Shown here: piece by piece, positions 1 through 7,187 of the stretch
Numbering within the stretch: position 1 is the first letter of the stretch
How the letters are laid out: each line of letters begins with the position of its first letter
Assembly: GCA_903928325.1 (NCBI GenBank)
Contig: CAIYQF010000373.1
Coordinates: 1 to 9,985, forward strand
From: an uncultured beta proteobacterium
Lineage (GTDB): Bacteria > Pseudomonadota > Gammaproteobacteria > Burkholderiales > Burkholderiaceae_C
Length of the DNA stretch: 9,985 bases
Reading direction: 5' to 3'
Notes under the pieces: generated by a model
Seen by the model: the letters and a program-made list of their open reading frames with translations, nothing else
Database searches by the model: none
Told to the model about the DNA's origin: nothing
Position numbers and translations under genes: made by a program

Positions 1-513
1 CAGAACCTGGCGCTCTTCAAGGGCATGAGCGTGCTCGACAACATCATGTCGGGCCGCAACCTCAAGATCAAAAGCAACATCTTGCTGCAAGCCCTGCACC
101 TGGGCCCGGCCCGGCGCGAAGAGATCATGCACCGCGAGGCGGTAGAACGCATCATCGACTTTCTCGAAATCCAGGCCTACCGCAAAACGCCGGTGGGCCA
201 ACTGCCCTACGGCCTGCAAAAGCGCGTCGACCTGGGCCGCGCCCTGGCCATGGAGCCGCAAGTGCTGTTGCTGGACGAGCCGATGGCGGGCATGAACGTG
301 GAAGAGAAGCAGGACATGTGCCGCTTTGTGCTCGACGTGAACGACGAGTTTGGCACCACGGTGGTGTTGATCGAGCACGACATGGGCGTGGTCATGGACA
401 TCAGCGACCGGGTGGTGGTGCTGGACTACGGCAAAAAAATCGGCGACGGCACGCCCGACGAAGTGCGCAACAACCCCGACGTCATCAGCGCATACCTTGG
501 CACTTCCCACTGA
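1..513 (+). CDS. livG: LivG-type ABC transporter ATP-binding protein (5' end missing)
   Basis: This is the C-terminal 170 residues of a cytoplasmic ATPase that powers a branched-chain-amino-acid-type (HAAT family) importer. The reading frame is open from base 1, so the gene begins upstream and the Walker A motif lies outside the window. Visible parts are the Q-loop at the first residue (QNLALFKGMSVLDNI), an ABC signature in the divergent LivG form (LPYGLQKR, about residues 68-75 of the fragment), Walker B with catalytic Glu (VLLLDEP, D92 and E93) and the H-loop His in IEHDM (H126). The C-terminus ends in a typical LivG tail (GDGTPDEVRNNP, then AYLG). It stops 10 bp before livH, so the two are probably co-transcribed. 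Assignment to LivG rather than LivF rests on the H-loop His and the Q-loop context. The symbol is a family name; transport of leucine is not implied. Confidence 0.93.
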   Translation, partial: QNLALFKGMSVLDNIMSGRNLKIKSNILLQALHLGPARREEIMHREAVERIIDFLEIQAYRKTPVGQLPYGLQKRVDLGRALAMEPQVLLLDEPMAGMNVEEKQDMCRFVLDVNDEFGTTVVLIEHDMGVVMDISDRVVVLDYGKKIGDGTPDEVRNNPDVISAYLGTSH

Positions 514-523
514 GAACCCCCAC

Positions 524-1453
524 ATGGCTTTTTTCCTCGAAACACTTTTTGGCGGCCTGATGGCCGGCATGTTGTATTCACTGGTGGCGCTGGGCTTTGT
601 GCTGATTTACAAGGCCTCGGGCGTGTTCAACTTTGCGCAGGGCGCCATGGTTTTGTTTGCGGCGCTGGCAATGGCCCGTTTTGCGGAGTGGGTTCCAGCG
701 CTGCTGGGTATCTCTGACCCCGTCATTGGCAATTTGCTGGCGTTTGCCGGGGCGGGGCTGGTGATGTTTGCGGTGGCATGGGTGATTGAGCGCCTGGTGC
801 TGCGCCACCTGGTCAACCAAGAAGGCACCACGCTGCTCATGGCCACTTTGGGCATCGCCTACTTTCTGGAAGGCCTGGGGCAAACGCTGTTTGGCAGCAA
901 CATCTACAAGATCGACATCGGCATGCCCAAAGACCCGGTGATGATTTTGGAGCGCACCTTCGAGGGTGGCATTCTGATCAACAAGGAAGACTTCTATGCC
1001 GCGCTGATCGCTGCGGCCTTGGTGGCGCTGCTGAGCGTGTTTTTTCAGAAGACCGCCACCGGTCGCGCCCTGCGCGCTGTGGCCGATGACCACCAGGCGG
1101 CGCAAAGCATTGGCATTCCCTTGAACCGCATCTGGGTCATCGTGTGGTGCGTGGCGGGCTTGGTGGCGCTGGTGGCGGGCATGATTTGGGGCAGCAAGCT
1201 GGGCGTGCAGTTTTCGCTCACCACGATTGCACTGCGTGCCTTGCCAGTGGTCATTTTGGGCGGGCTGACGTCGGTGCCCGGCGCGATTGTGGGTGGCCTG
1301 ATTATTGGCGTGGGCGAGAAGCTGTCCGAGGTGTACCTGGGGCCTTTTGTGGGCGGCGGTATCGAAATCTGGTTTGCCTACGTGCTGGCGCTGGGCTTTT
1401 TGCTGATTCGCCCGCAAGGCCTGTTTGGCGAAAAGATCATTGACCGTGTTTGA
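524..1453 (+). CDS. livH: LivH-type ABC transporter permease
   Basis: This 309-residue inner-membrane protein is one half of the transmembrane channel of the HAAT importer, pairing with LivM. It is strongly hydrophobic throughout. Family marks are the N-terminal LYSLVALGFVLIYKASGVFNF region, which carries the usual FNFAQG turn, and the cytoplasmic ATPase-coupling loop at about residues 178-198 (TGRALRAVADDHQAAQSIGI). A glycine-rich stretch follows (LPVVILGGLTSVPGAIVGG), and the end reads LLIRPQGLFGEK, typical of LivH. The ATG at 524 is preferred over an in-frame TTG at 497, because the TTG lies inside the livG end and would add nine polar residues before the first hydrophobic segment. No strong Shine-Dalgarno precedes the ATG, only a GAGA about 8 bases upstream, so translation may be coupled to livG. 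Confidence 0.93.
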   Translation: MAFFLETLFGGLMAGMLYSLVALGFVLIYKASGVFNFAQGAMVLFAALAMARFAEWVPALLGISDPVIGNLLAFAGAGLVMFAVAWVIERLVLRHLVNQEGTTLLMATLGIAYFLEGLGQTLFGSNIYKIDIGMPKDPVMILERTFEGGILINKEDFYAALIAAALVALLSVFFQKTATGRALRAVADDHQAAQSIGIPLNRIWVIVWCVAGLVALVAGMIWGSKLGVQFSLTTIALRALPVVILGGLTSVPGAIVGGLIIGVGEKLSEVYLGPFVGGGIEIWFAYVLALGFLLIRPQGLFGEKIIDRV

Positions 1454-1472
1454 CCATTAGAGAACCACCACG

Positions 1473-2549
1473 ATGTTTTACAGAGAAAACGGCCAATTCA
1501 AAACCAGCTATTCGGCGGACCAGCAAATCTTCCCGATTGCGCAAGACCGCCTGGCCATCGCCCTGCTGCTGGCCGTGGGCTTTGTGCTGGTGCCCGCGCT
1601 GGCCAGCGACTACATGTTTCGGGCGATTTTGATTCCCTTTTTGATCTTTTCCCTGGCTGCCGTGGGCGTGAATATCTTGGTGGGCTATTGCGGCCAAATT
1701 TCCTTGGGCTCGGGCGCCTTTATGGCGGTGGGCGCATATGCGGCCTACAACTTCTTTGTCCGTATTGACGGCATGCCTTTGCTGGTGGCGCTGGTGCTCG
1801 GCGGCGTGTGCGCCATGCTGTTTGGTATTTTGTTTGGCCTGCCCAGCCTGCGCGTCAAGGGCCTTTACTTGGCGGTGGCCACCTTGGCGGCGCAGTTTTT
1901 CTCGGACTGGATGTTTTTGCGCATCCAGTGGTTTACCAACAATTCCACGTCGGGTTCGGTGTCGGTCTCAAATTTGCAGATATTTGGCTTTTCGCTGGAA
2001 AGCCCCTTGGCCAAGTACCTGTTTTGCCTGGGGTTGCTGGCGTTGATTGCCTTGCTGGCCAAAAACTTGGTGCGCGGCGCCGTGGGCCGCGAGTGGATGG
2101 CGATTCGTGACATGGACGTTGCCGCTGCGGTGATCGGCATTCGCCCCATGTACGCCAAGCTCAGCGCTTTTGCGGTGAGTTCTTTCATCATCGGCGTGGC
2201 CGGCGCCTTGTGGGCCTTTATTTACCTCGGCGCCTGGGAGCCTGCGGCCTTCTCGGTGGACCAGTCCTTCAAGCTCTTGTTCATGGTCATCATTGGCGGC
2301 ATGGGCTCGGTGATGGGCAGTTTTTTCGGTGCCGCGTTTATCGTGGTGCTGCCGATTGGTTTGAGTTTGTTTTTTCGCACGCTCTCCAACGTGTCAGGCT
2401 TTGAAATTTCCACCGCCGTGGCATCCCACGCAGAGCTGATGGTGTTTGGTGCCTTGATCGTCTGGTTTTTGATCGTCGAGCCGCATGGGCTGGCTCGTTT
2501 GTGGTCGGTAGGCAAGCAAAAGTTGCGCTTGTGGCCCTTTCCACACTGA
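1473..2549 (+). CDS. livM: LivM-type ABC transporter permease
   Basis: This 358-residue second permease subunit lies 19 bp after livH. The first 25 or so residues are polar and probably cytoplasmic (MFYRENGQFKTSYSADQQIF), and hydrophobic segments begin near residue 28. LivM marks are VGYCGQISLGSGAFMAVGAY (about residues 70-89), GLPSLRVKGLYLAVATLA (about 122-139) and the ATPase-coupling loop GREWMAIRDMDVAAAVIGI (about 205-223). The C-terminus reads VEPHGLARLW, resembling the EPxGL end common in this family. The start at 1473 is the first ATG after the livH stop and has only a weak purine-rich site (AGAGA) upstream. As LivH/LivM heterodimers form the channel, both halves are present and complete here. 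The substrate is unknown. Confidence 0.93.
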   Translation: MFYRENGQFKTSYSADQQIFPIAQDRLAIALLLAVGFVLVPALASDYMFRAILIPFLIFSLAAVGVNILVGYCGQISLGSGAFMAVGAYAAYNFFVRIDGMPLLVALVLGGVCAMLFGILFGLPSLRVKGLYLAVATLAAQFFSDWMFLRIQWFTNNSTSGSVSVSNLQIFGFSLESPLAKYLFCLGLLALIALLAKNLVRGAVGREWMAIRDMDVAAAVIGIRPMYAKLSAFAVSSFIIGVAGALWAFIYLGAWEPAAFSVDQSFKLLFMVIIGGMGSVMGSFFGAAFIVVLPIGLSLFFRTLSNVSGFEISTAVASHAELMVFGALIVWFLIVEPHGLARLWSVGKQKLRLWPFPH

Positions 2550-2643
2550 AGTGTTGTTGCGTTTTCGGTTGAGTTTTTGTGTTGGTTCTTTGATGTATAC
2601 GTGTTTTTCTGTCGCTTGAGATAACCATTTTTAGGAGAGACTT
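2550..2643 (+). promoter_or_regulatory. G/T-rich leader with strong ribosome binding site before the binding-protein gene
   Basis: The 94-bp gap between livM and the binding-protein gene is strongly biased: of the 70 bases 2551-2620, 58 are G or T, with 5 A and 7 C. Such RNA would be rich in U and G and little structured. A strong Shine-Dalgarno (TTTAGGAG, 2630-2637) sits 6 bases from the ATG at 2644. The permeases have no comparable site, which fits a need for more binding protein than membrane subunits. No terminator hairpin is seen. A TATACG at 2596-2601 could be a -10 element, but I find no good -35 at the right distance, so an internal promoter is only a possibility. Confidence 0.55.
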
Positions 2644-3972
2644 ATGAAACTAAGCAAGCTCGTTCGCGTTGCAGTCCTGGTGGCAGCGGCTACCACCGTG
2701 GCAGCACCTAGTGCCTTCGCCCAAGCGAAGGAACAATTCTTCCCGCTGCTGTCCTACCGCACCGGCCCCTACGCCCCCAACGGCGTGCCATGGGCCAACG
2801 GTAAACAGGATTACCTCAAAATGATCAATGCCCGCGATGGCGGCATCAACGGCGTCAAACTCACCTACGAAGAGTGCGAAACCGGCTATGCCACCGACCG
2901 TGGCGTGGAGTGTTACGAGCGCCTGAAAGGTCGCGCCGGCGTGGCCTTGTTTGACCCCCAGGCCACCGGCATTACCTTTGCGTTGACCGAAAAGGTGGTG
3001 GCCGATAAAGTGCCTTTGGTCACCTTGGGCTACGGCCTGTCGGTGGCGCAAGACGGCATGGCGTTTAAGTGGAACTTCCCGCTCATGGGCAGCTACTGGA
3101 CCGGCGCCGACATTTTGATCCAGCACCTGGGCAAAAAAGAAGGCGGTTTAGACAAGCTCAAGGGCAAAAAAATCACCTTGGTCTACCACGACAGCCCGTT
3201 TGGCAAAGAGCCCATTCCGCTGCTGCAAGAGCGGGCGCGCGAGCTGGGCTTTGAGTTGCAACTGACCCCGGTTACCGCCCCTGGTGTGGAACAAAAGGCT
3301 GCCTGGCTGCAAGTGCGCCAGAACAAGCCTGACTACGTGCTGCTGTGGGGCTGGGGCGTGATGAACTCCACCGCCTTGAAAGAAGCACAAGCCACCGGTT
3401 ACCCGCGTGACAAGATGTATGGCGTGTGGTGGGCCGGTGCCGAGCCGGACGTCAAAGACGTGGGCGAAGGCGCCAAGGGCTATAGCGCCCTGGCGCTCAA
3501 CACCTCGGGTACCCAGCCCAAGGTGATTCAGGACATCCTGAAATACGTGCACGACAAGAGCCAAGGCACGGGTCCCAAAGACGAGGTTGGCTCGGTGCTT
3601 TACACCCGTGGCGTCATCATCCAGGCGCTGGGCATTGAAGCCGTGCGCCGTGCGCAAGAGCGCTACGGCAAAGGCAAGGTCATGACCGGCGAGCAAGTGC
3701 GCTGGGGCTTGGAAAACCTGGCCTTGGACCAGAAGAAGCTGGACTCCCTTGGCCTGGCTGGCGTGATGCGCCCCTTGAGCACCAGTTGCGCGGACCACAT
3801 GGGATCGACCTGGGCCCGGGTGCATACCTGGGACGGCGCGAAGTGGAACTTTTCGTCTGACTGGTACCAGGCCGATGAGCAGATTCTCAAGCCCATGGTC
3901 AAAGCCGGAGCAGAGAAATACCTGAGCGACAAAAAAATGACCCGTCGCGACCCGAAAGACTGCCAGTCGTAA
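2644..3972 (+). CDS. Periplasmic ligand-binding protein of LIV-type ABC importer (Peripla_BP_6-like)
   Basis: This 442-residue receptor should capture the substrate in the periplasm and deliver it to LivH/LivM. It has a clear Sec signal peptide: basic start MKLSKLVR, hydrophobic core, and a likely cleavage after AFA at residue 26. The mature part has the two-lobe type I binding fold, with FPLLSYRTGPYAPNG at the start (Tyr, Gly and Pro near residues 38-43), a first-lobe strand at GRAGVALFDPQATG and the hinge-region ITLVYHDSPFGKE at about residues 177-189. It is somewhat longer than the classical Leu/Ile/Val binding proteins (about 345-350 mature residues). Four Cys remain (C78, C90, C382, C440) and could form two disulfides, by inference. 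The gene lies between livM and livF rather than at the operon edge. The family is confident; the ligand is not, although the neighbouring ligase-like gene hints at an organic acid. Confidence 0.92.
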   Translation: MKLSKLVRVAVLVAAATTVAAPSAFAQAKEQFFPLLSYRTGPYAPNGVPWANGKQDYLKMINARDGGINGVKLTYEECETGYATDRGVECYERLKGRAGVALFDPQATGITFALTEKVVADKVPLVTLGYGLSVAQDGMAFKWNFPLMGSYWTGADILIQHLGKKEGGLDKLKGKKITLVYHDSPFGKEPIPLLQERARELGFELQLTPVTAPGVEQKAAWLQVRQNKPDYVLLWGWGVMNSTALKEAQATGYPRDKMYGVWWAGAEPDVKDVGEGAKGYSALALNTSGTQPKVIQDILKYVHDKSQGTGPKDEVGSVLYTRGVIIQALGIEAVRRAQERYGKGKVMTGEQVRWGLENLALDQKKLDSLGLAGVMRPLSTSCADHMGSTWARVHTWDGAKWNFSSDWYQADEQILKPMVKAGAEKYLSDKKMTRRDPKDCQS

Positions 3973-3984
3973 AAGCAGCAGAGT

Positions 3985-4008
3985 TTGGCGGCTCTCACGA
4001 GCCGCCAA
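3985..4008 (+). other. Intergenic RNA hairpin 1 (perfect 10-bp stem)
   Basis: TTGGCGGCTC (3985-3994) and GAGCCGCCAA (3999-4008) are perfect reverse complements around a TCAC loop, starting 12 bases after the binding-protein stop codon. There is no T-tract after it, so it is not a standard intrinsic terminator. It may protect the 3' end of the upstream mRNA from exonucleases, as intercistronic hairpins after binding-protein genes often do. Its last four bases (CCAA) are also the first four bases of hairpin 2. Confidence 0.75.
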
Positions 4009-4042
4009 TCCACGGTGCGCCTTCAAGCGCGCTGTGGATTGG
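4005..4042 (+). other. Intergenic RNA hairpin 2, overlapping hairpin 1
   Basis: Bases 4005-4020 pair with 4027-4042 along 16 positions, 14 Watson-Crick and 2 G-U in RNA, around the loop CTTCAA. The outer arms CCAATCCAC and GTGGATTGG are perfect. The stem ends 8 bases before the AGGA (4051-4054) that may serve livF, and no T-tract follows. It shares 4005-4008 with hairpin 1, so both cannot form in full. Possible roles are mRNA stabilisation, a pause or differential-expression element, or a switch; none is shown. Confidence 0.75.
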
Positions 4043-4057
4043 TGAAAGCTAGGACCT

Positions 4058-4867
4058 ATGCAAACGCAAAATATTGTTCTCAACGTCAATGGCATTGAAG
4101 TCATTTATAACCATGTCATCTTGGTGCTCAAAGGTGTGTCACTCCAAGTCCCACAAGGGGCTATCGTGGCCATCCTGGGCGGCAACGGCGCGGGCAAGAC
4201 CACCACGCTGCGCGCCATCAGCAATTTGCTCGCTGGCGAGCGCGGCGCGGTGACCAAGGGCAGTATCGAGCTGCGCGGCGAGCGCATCGAGAACCTGTCG
4301 CCCGCCGACCTGGTGCAGCGCGGCGTGGTGCAGGTGATGGAAGGGCGGCACTGCTTTGCCCACCTGACCATCGAAGAAAACTTGCTCACCGGCGGCTACA
4401 CCCGCAAAAGCAAGGCCGAAATCGACGCCAATCTGGAAAAGGTCTACGCCTATTTTCCCCGTCTCAAAACTCGGCGTACCAGCCAAGCGGCCTACACATC
4501 CGGCGGTGAGCAGCAAATGTGCGCGATTGGCCGCGCGCTGATGGCCAACCCCAGCATGGTCTTGCTCGATGAGCCGTCCATGGGCCTGGCGCCGCAAATC
4601 GTGGAAGAGGTGTTTGAGATCGTCAAAGACCTCAACTACAAAGAAAAAGTCACCTTTTTGCTAGCCGAGCAAAACACCAATATGGCGCTGCAGTACGCCG
4701 ACTACGGATACATCATGGAGTCCGGCCGCGTGGTCATGGACGGTGCTGCCGCCGATTTGCGCTCCAACGAAGACGTCAAGGAGTTTTATCTGGGCGTAGG
4801 CGGCGGAGAGCGCAAGAGTTTCAAGGATGTCAAAAGCTACAAGCGGCGCAAGCGCTGGCTGGCATAA
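4058..4867 (+). CDS. livF: LivF-type ABC transporter ATP-binding protein
   Basis: This 269-residue cytoplasmic ATPase is the partner of LivG. All motifs are present: Walker A GGNGAGKTT (residues 41-49, K47), Q-loop region with VVQVMEGRHCF (90-100, the family's VPEGR position), signature TSGGEQQM (147-154), Walker B VLLLDEP (168-173, catalytic E172) and LLAEQN in place of the H-loop. The usual H-loop His is Gln, which is normal for LivF and separates it from the LivG at the left edge. After the core there is a very basic C-terminal tail (ERKSFKDVKSYKRRKRWLA) not found in classical LivF. I associate such tails with the subgroup encoded beside CoA-ligase-like genes, from memory. The ATG at 4058 follows a short AGGA at only 3 bases; a GGTGAAAG further upstream may help. 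The stop is 20 bp before the next gene. Confidence 0.93.
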   Translation: MQTQNIVLNVNGIEVIYNHVILVLKGVSLQVPQGAIVAILGGNGAGKTTTLRAISNLLAGERGAVTKGSIELRGERIENLSPADLVQRGVVQVMEGRHCFAHLTIEENLLTGGYTRKSKAEIDANLEKVYAYFPRLKTRRTSQAAYTSGGEQQMCAIGRALMANPSMVLLDEPSMGLAPQIVEEVFEIVKDLNYKEKVTFLLAEQNTNMALQYADYGYIMESGRVVMDGAAADLRSNEDVKEFYLGVGGGERKSFKDVKSYKRRKRWLA

Positions 4868-4887
4868 ACCCCGTTCAAGGAAACTGC

Positions 4888-6141
4888 ATGCCAGACCATT
4901 ACGACGCGTTGGAACACCGGGCCCCTGAGGCGCGCGAAGGCGCACTGCTGGCCGCTTTGCCCGCACACCTTGTCCACGCCAAGGCACATGCCCCGGCGTT
5001 TGCCGCTTCCCTGGCGCACGTCAACCCTGCGCAGATCACCAGCCGCGCCGCGCTGGCGCAGCTTCCGGTGATCCGCAAACACGCCCTGCTGGAACAGCAA
5101 AAAGCCGCGCGCGCAGGCGGCGGCAATGTGTTTGGCGGCTTTAGCGCCCTGGGTTTTGGCAAGCAAATGCCTCGCGTGTTTGCCAGCCCCGGTACGATAT
5201 ATGAGCCTGAAGGAGCGGGCACCGACTATTGGCGCATGGCACGCGCCATGTTTGCTGCTGGATTTCGTGCAGGAGAGCTGATACACAACTGCTTTAGCTA
5301 CCACTTCACGCCTGCGGGCTCGATGATGGAAACCGGTGCGCACGCGCTGGGCTGCACCGTGTTTGCCGGTGGTACCGGCCAGTCTGAACAACAGGTCAGC
5401 GCCATAGCCGAGCTGCAACCTGCTGGCTATATCGGCACGCCCAGTTTTCTGAAAATCATCCTGGAAAAAGCGCTTGAGCTGGGCGTGCCCTTGCCCAGCG
5501 TGCGCCGGGCGCTGGTTTCTGGCGAGGCTTTTCCGCCATCGCTGCGCGACTGGATGATGGCACACGGCGTAGACGCCTACCAGTGCTACGCCACCGCCGA
5601 TGTTGGCCTCATTGCGTACGAGACCGCCGCCCGCGAGGGCCTGGTGGTCGATGAGGGCGTGATTCTGGAAATCGTGCGCCCCGGTACCGGCGACCCCGTG
5701 GCGGTGGGCGAAGTGGGCGAAGTGGTGGTCACCACGCTGAACCCCGCCTATCCCTTGATCCGCTTTGGTACTGGGGATTTGTCGGCTGTTTTGCCAGGCG
5801 CCTGCCCCACTGGACGCAGCAATGTGCGCATCAAAGGTTGGATGGGACGCGCCGACCAGACCACCAAAATTCGCGGCATGTTTGTTCACCCCGAACAGGT
5901 CGACCAGATCGCCAAGCGATTTCCGGAGGTGCTGCGCGCGCGCTTGGTGGTGACGGGCGCCATGGCGCAAGACGTGATGACCTTTAGGGTGGAAAGTGCC
6001 AGCGCTTCGGACGGACTGGCCGAGCGCCTGGCCGATGCGGTGCGCGAGGTGACCAAACTGCGCGCTGCGGTGGAGCTAGGTGCGCCAGGAAGTCTGCCCA
6101 ACGATGGCAAGGTGATTGAGGACGCGCGCAGTTACCAGTGA
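4888..6141 (+). CDS. PaaK-like (phenylacetate-CoA ligase family) AMP-binding protein
   Basis: This 417-residue protein belongs to the ANL adenylate-forming superfamily near phenylacetate-CoA ligase, which joins a carboxylate to CoA through an acyl-adenylate. Visible core parts are YQCYATADVGLIAYE (231-245, A5 region), FGTGDL (293-298, A7), GRADQTTKIRGMFVHPEQV (320-338, the A8 hinge, close to the GRxDDMLIIRGxNVFP of PaaK) and DGKVI near the end (K408, where the A10 catalytic Lys is expected). The ATP-binding P-loop, SSGTTGxP in most members, is replaced by FASPGTIYEPEG (98-109), so ATP use is not assured. The start has a good AAGGA (4877-4881) 6 bases upstream. It sits 20 bp after livF, so activation of the imported compound is a reasonable inference. 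The substrate need not be phenylacetate. Confidence 0.85.
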   Translation: MPDHYDALEHRAPEAREGALLAALPAHLVHAKAHAPAFAASLAHVNPAQITSRAALAQLPVIRKHALLEQQKAARAGGGNVFGGFSALGFGKQMPRVFASPGTIYEPEGAGTDYWRMARAMFAAGFRAGELIHNCFSYHFTPAGSMMETGAHALGCTVFAGGTGQSEQQVSAIAELQPAGYIGTPSFLKIILEKALELGVPLPSVRRALVSGEAFPPSLRDWMMAHGVDAYQCYATADVGLIAYETAAREGLVVDEGVILEIVRPGTGDPVAVGEVGEVVVTTLNPAYPLIRFGTGDLSAVLPGACPTGRSNVRIKGWMGRADQTTKIRGMFVHPEQVDQIAKRFPEVLRARLVVTGAMAQDVMTFRVESASASDGLAERLADAVREVTKLRAAVELGAPGSLPNDGKVIEDARSYQ

Positions 6142-6164
6142 GCTAGACTGTACTTTTACTAATA

Positions 6165-6172
6165 TTTAGGAG
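6165..6172 (+). promoter_or_regulatory. Strong ribosome binding site of the TctC-like gene
   Basis: TTTAGGAG lies 6 bases before the ATG at 6179, in an A/T-rich 37-bp gap after the ligase-like gene. The same octamer at the same distance precedes the other exported receptor gene at 2644. It supports the chosen start. No confident promoter was found in the gap. Confidence 0.7.
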
Positions 6173-6178
6173 CCTTCA

Positions 6179-7150
6179 ATGAAAAAATTAGTCGCCCTTG
6201 TAGCCGCACTTTCAGCGGTGTTTGCCTTTGCGGACAGCTACCCGTCCAAGACTATTTCCATCGTGGTGCCCTTTGCCGCTGGCGGACCCACCGACCGAGT
6301 GGCGCGCGATTTGGCTGAGGCCATGCGCAAGCCTCTGGGCGATGTCGCCATCGTGGTGGATAACGTGCTGGGTGCGGGCAGCTCGATTGGCGCCAATCGG
6401 GTAGCCAAGGCGGCACCTGACGGCTATACCATTTTGCTCAACCACATCGCCATGGCCACGATGCCCAATTTGTTGCGCAACATGCCGTTCAAAATTGACA
6501 CCGATTTTGAATACCTTGGCATGATCAACGAGGTGCCGATGACGGTGATCGCCCGGCCCACCATGCCGGCCAAAAACTTCAAAGAATTTCGCGATTGGCT
6601 CAATGGCCACAAGGGCACGATCAACTTGGGCAATGCTGGTGTCGGCTCGGCTTCGCACCTGTGCGGCCTGATGTTCCAAAACGCGCTGCAGATTGACATG
6701 GCATCCATCCCCTACAAGGGCACGGCGCCAGCCATGGTGGATTTGATGGGCGGTCAAATTGACCTGATGTGCGATCAAACCACCAACACCACGGCGCAAA
6801 TCGAAGCCAAAAAAGTGATCGCCTATGGCGTGACTACGTCCAAGCGCCTGACGGTGCCCGCGCTCAAGGACTTGCCGACCCTGCAGGAAGCGGGCCTCAA
6901 GGGCTTTGATGTGACCATCTGGCACGGGCTCTATGCGCCCAAGGGAACGCCTGCAGATGTGGTGACAAAAATCAACCACGCCTTGAAAATTGCACTGAAG
7001 GACCCTGATTTCATCAAGAAGCAGGAAGCCTTGGGTGCCATCATCATCACAGACAAGCGGATAGAACCGGCCGAACACAAAAAGTTCGTCGCCGCTGAAA
7101 TCGCCAAATGGAGCCCCATCATCGCCGCTGCCAAAGAATATATCGACTAA
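6179..7150 (+). CDS. Bug/TctC-family tripartite tricarboxylate receptor
   Basis: This 323-residue protein is a periplasmic solute receptor of the Bug (TctC) family, which usually binds carboxylates for tripartite tricarboxylate transporters. The signal peptide is MKKLVALVAALSAVFAFA, with likely cleavage after A18. Family marks are the IVVPFAAGGPTDRVAR segment (28-43), whose loop binds the ligand carboxylate in known structures, then GAGSSIGANRVAKAAPDGYT (66-84), GNAGVGSASHL (151-161), YKGTAPAMVDLMGGQIDLMCDQ (in 179-200, with D200) and KGTPADVVTKINHAL (255-269). No TctA or TctB membrane subunit is encoded next to it, so it is an orphan receptor, which is very common in Burkholderiales. It could feed a distant TctAB, signal to a regulator, or bind an intermediate of the same pathway as the ABC operon. 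It is probably the last gene of the left-hand transcription unit. Confidence 0.92.
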   Translation: MKKLVALVAALSAVFAFADSYPSKTISIVVPFAAGGPTDRVARDLAEAMRKPLGDVAIVVDNVLGAGSSIGANRVAKAAPDGYTILLNHIAMATMPNLLRNMPFKIDTDFEYLGMINEVPMTVIARPTMPAKNFKEFRDWLNGHKGTINLGNAGVGSASHLCGLMFQNALQIDMASIPYKGTAPAMVDLMGGQIDLMCDQTTNTTAQIEAKKVIAYGVTTSKRLTVPALKDLPTLQEAGLKGFDVTIWHGLYAPKGTPADVVTKINHALKIALKDPDFIKKQEALGAIIITDKRIEPAEHKKFVAAEIAKWSPIIAAAKEYID

Positions 7151-7187
7151 CGGCAGGCGCAGGGGCACTGCGTCACGCCATCGACGT

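Noticed and set aside
497..523. Upstream TTG start for livH
   Set aside because: It would overlap livG and add polar residues ahead of the first membrane segment; the ATG at 524 fits the family better.
578..1417. Long open frame on the - strand opposite livH
   Set aside because: It lies antisense to a clear permease, has low-complexity His/Gln/Arg-rich composition typical of a shadow of GC-rich coding DNA, and matches no family I know.
3148..4104. Long - strand open frame opposite the binding-protein gene
   Set aside because: It spans a well-supported signal-peptide protein and the intergenic hairpins, and its translation is shadow-like with no recognisable motif.
4837..5970. Long - strand open frame opposite the PaaK-like gene
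   Set aside because: The + strand has the conserved ANL motifs; the - strand product is His/Arg/Ala-rich and featureless.
6142..6178. Promoter in the A/T-rich gap before the TctC-like gene
   Set aside because: TACTAA and TAATAT resemble -10 boxes but sit too near the start codon and lack a matching -35.
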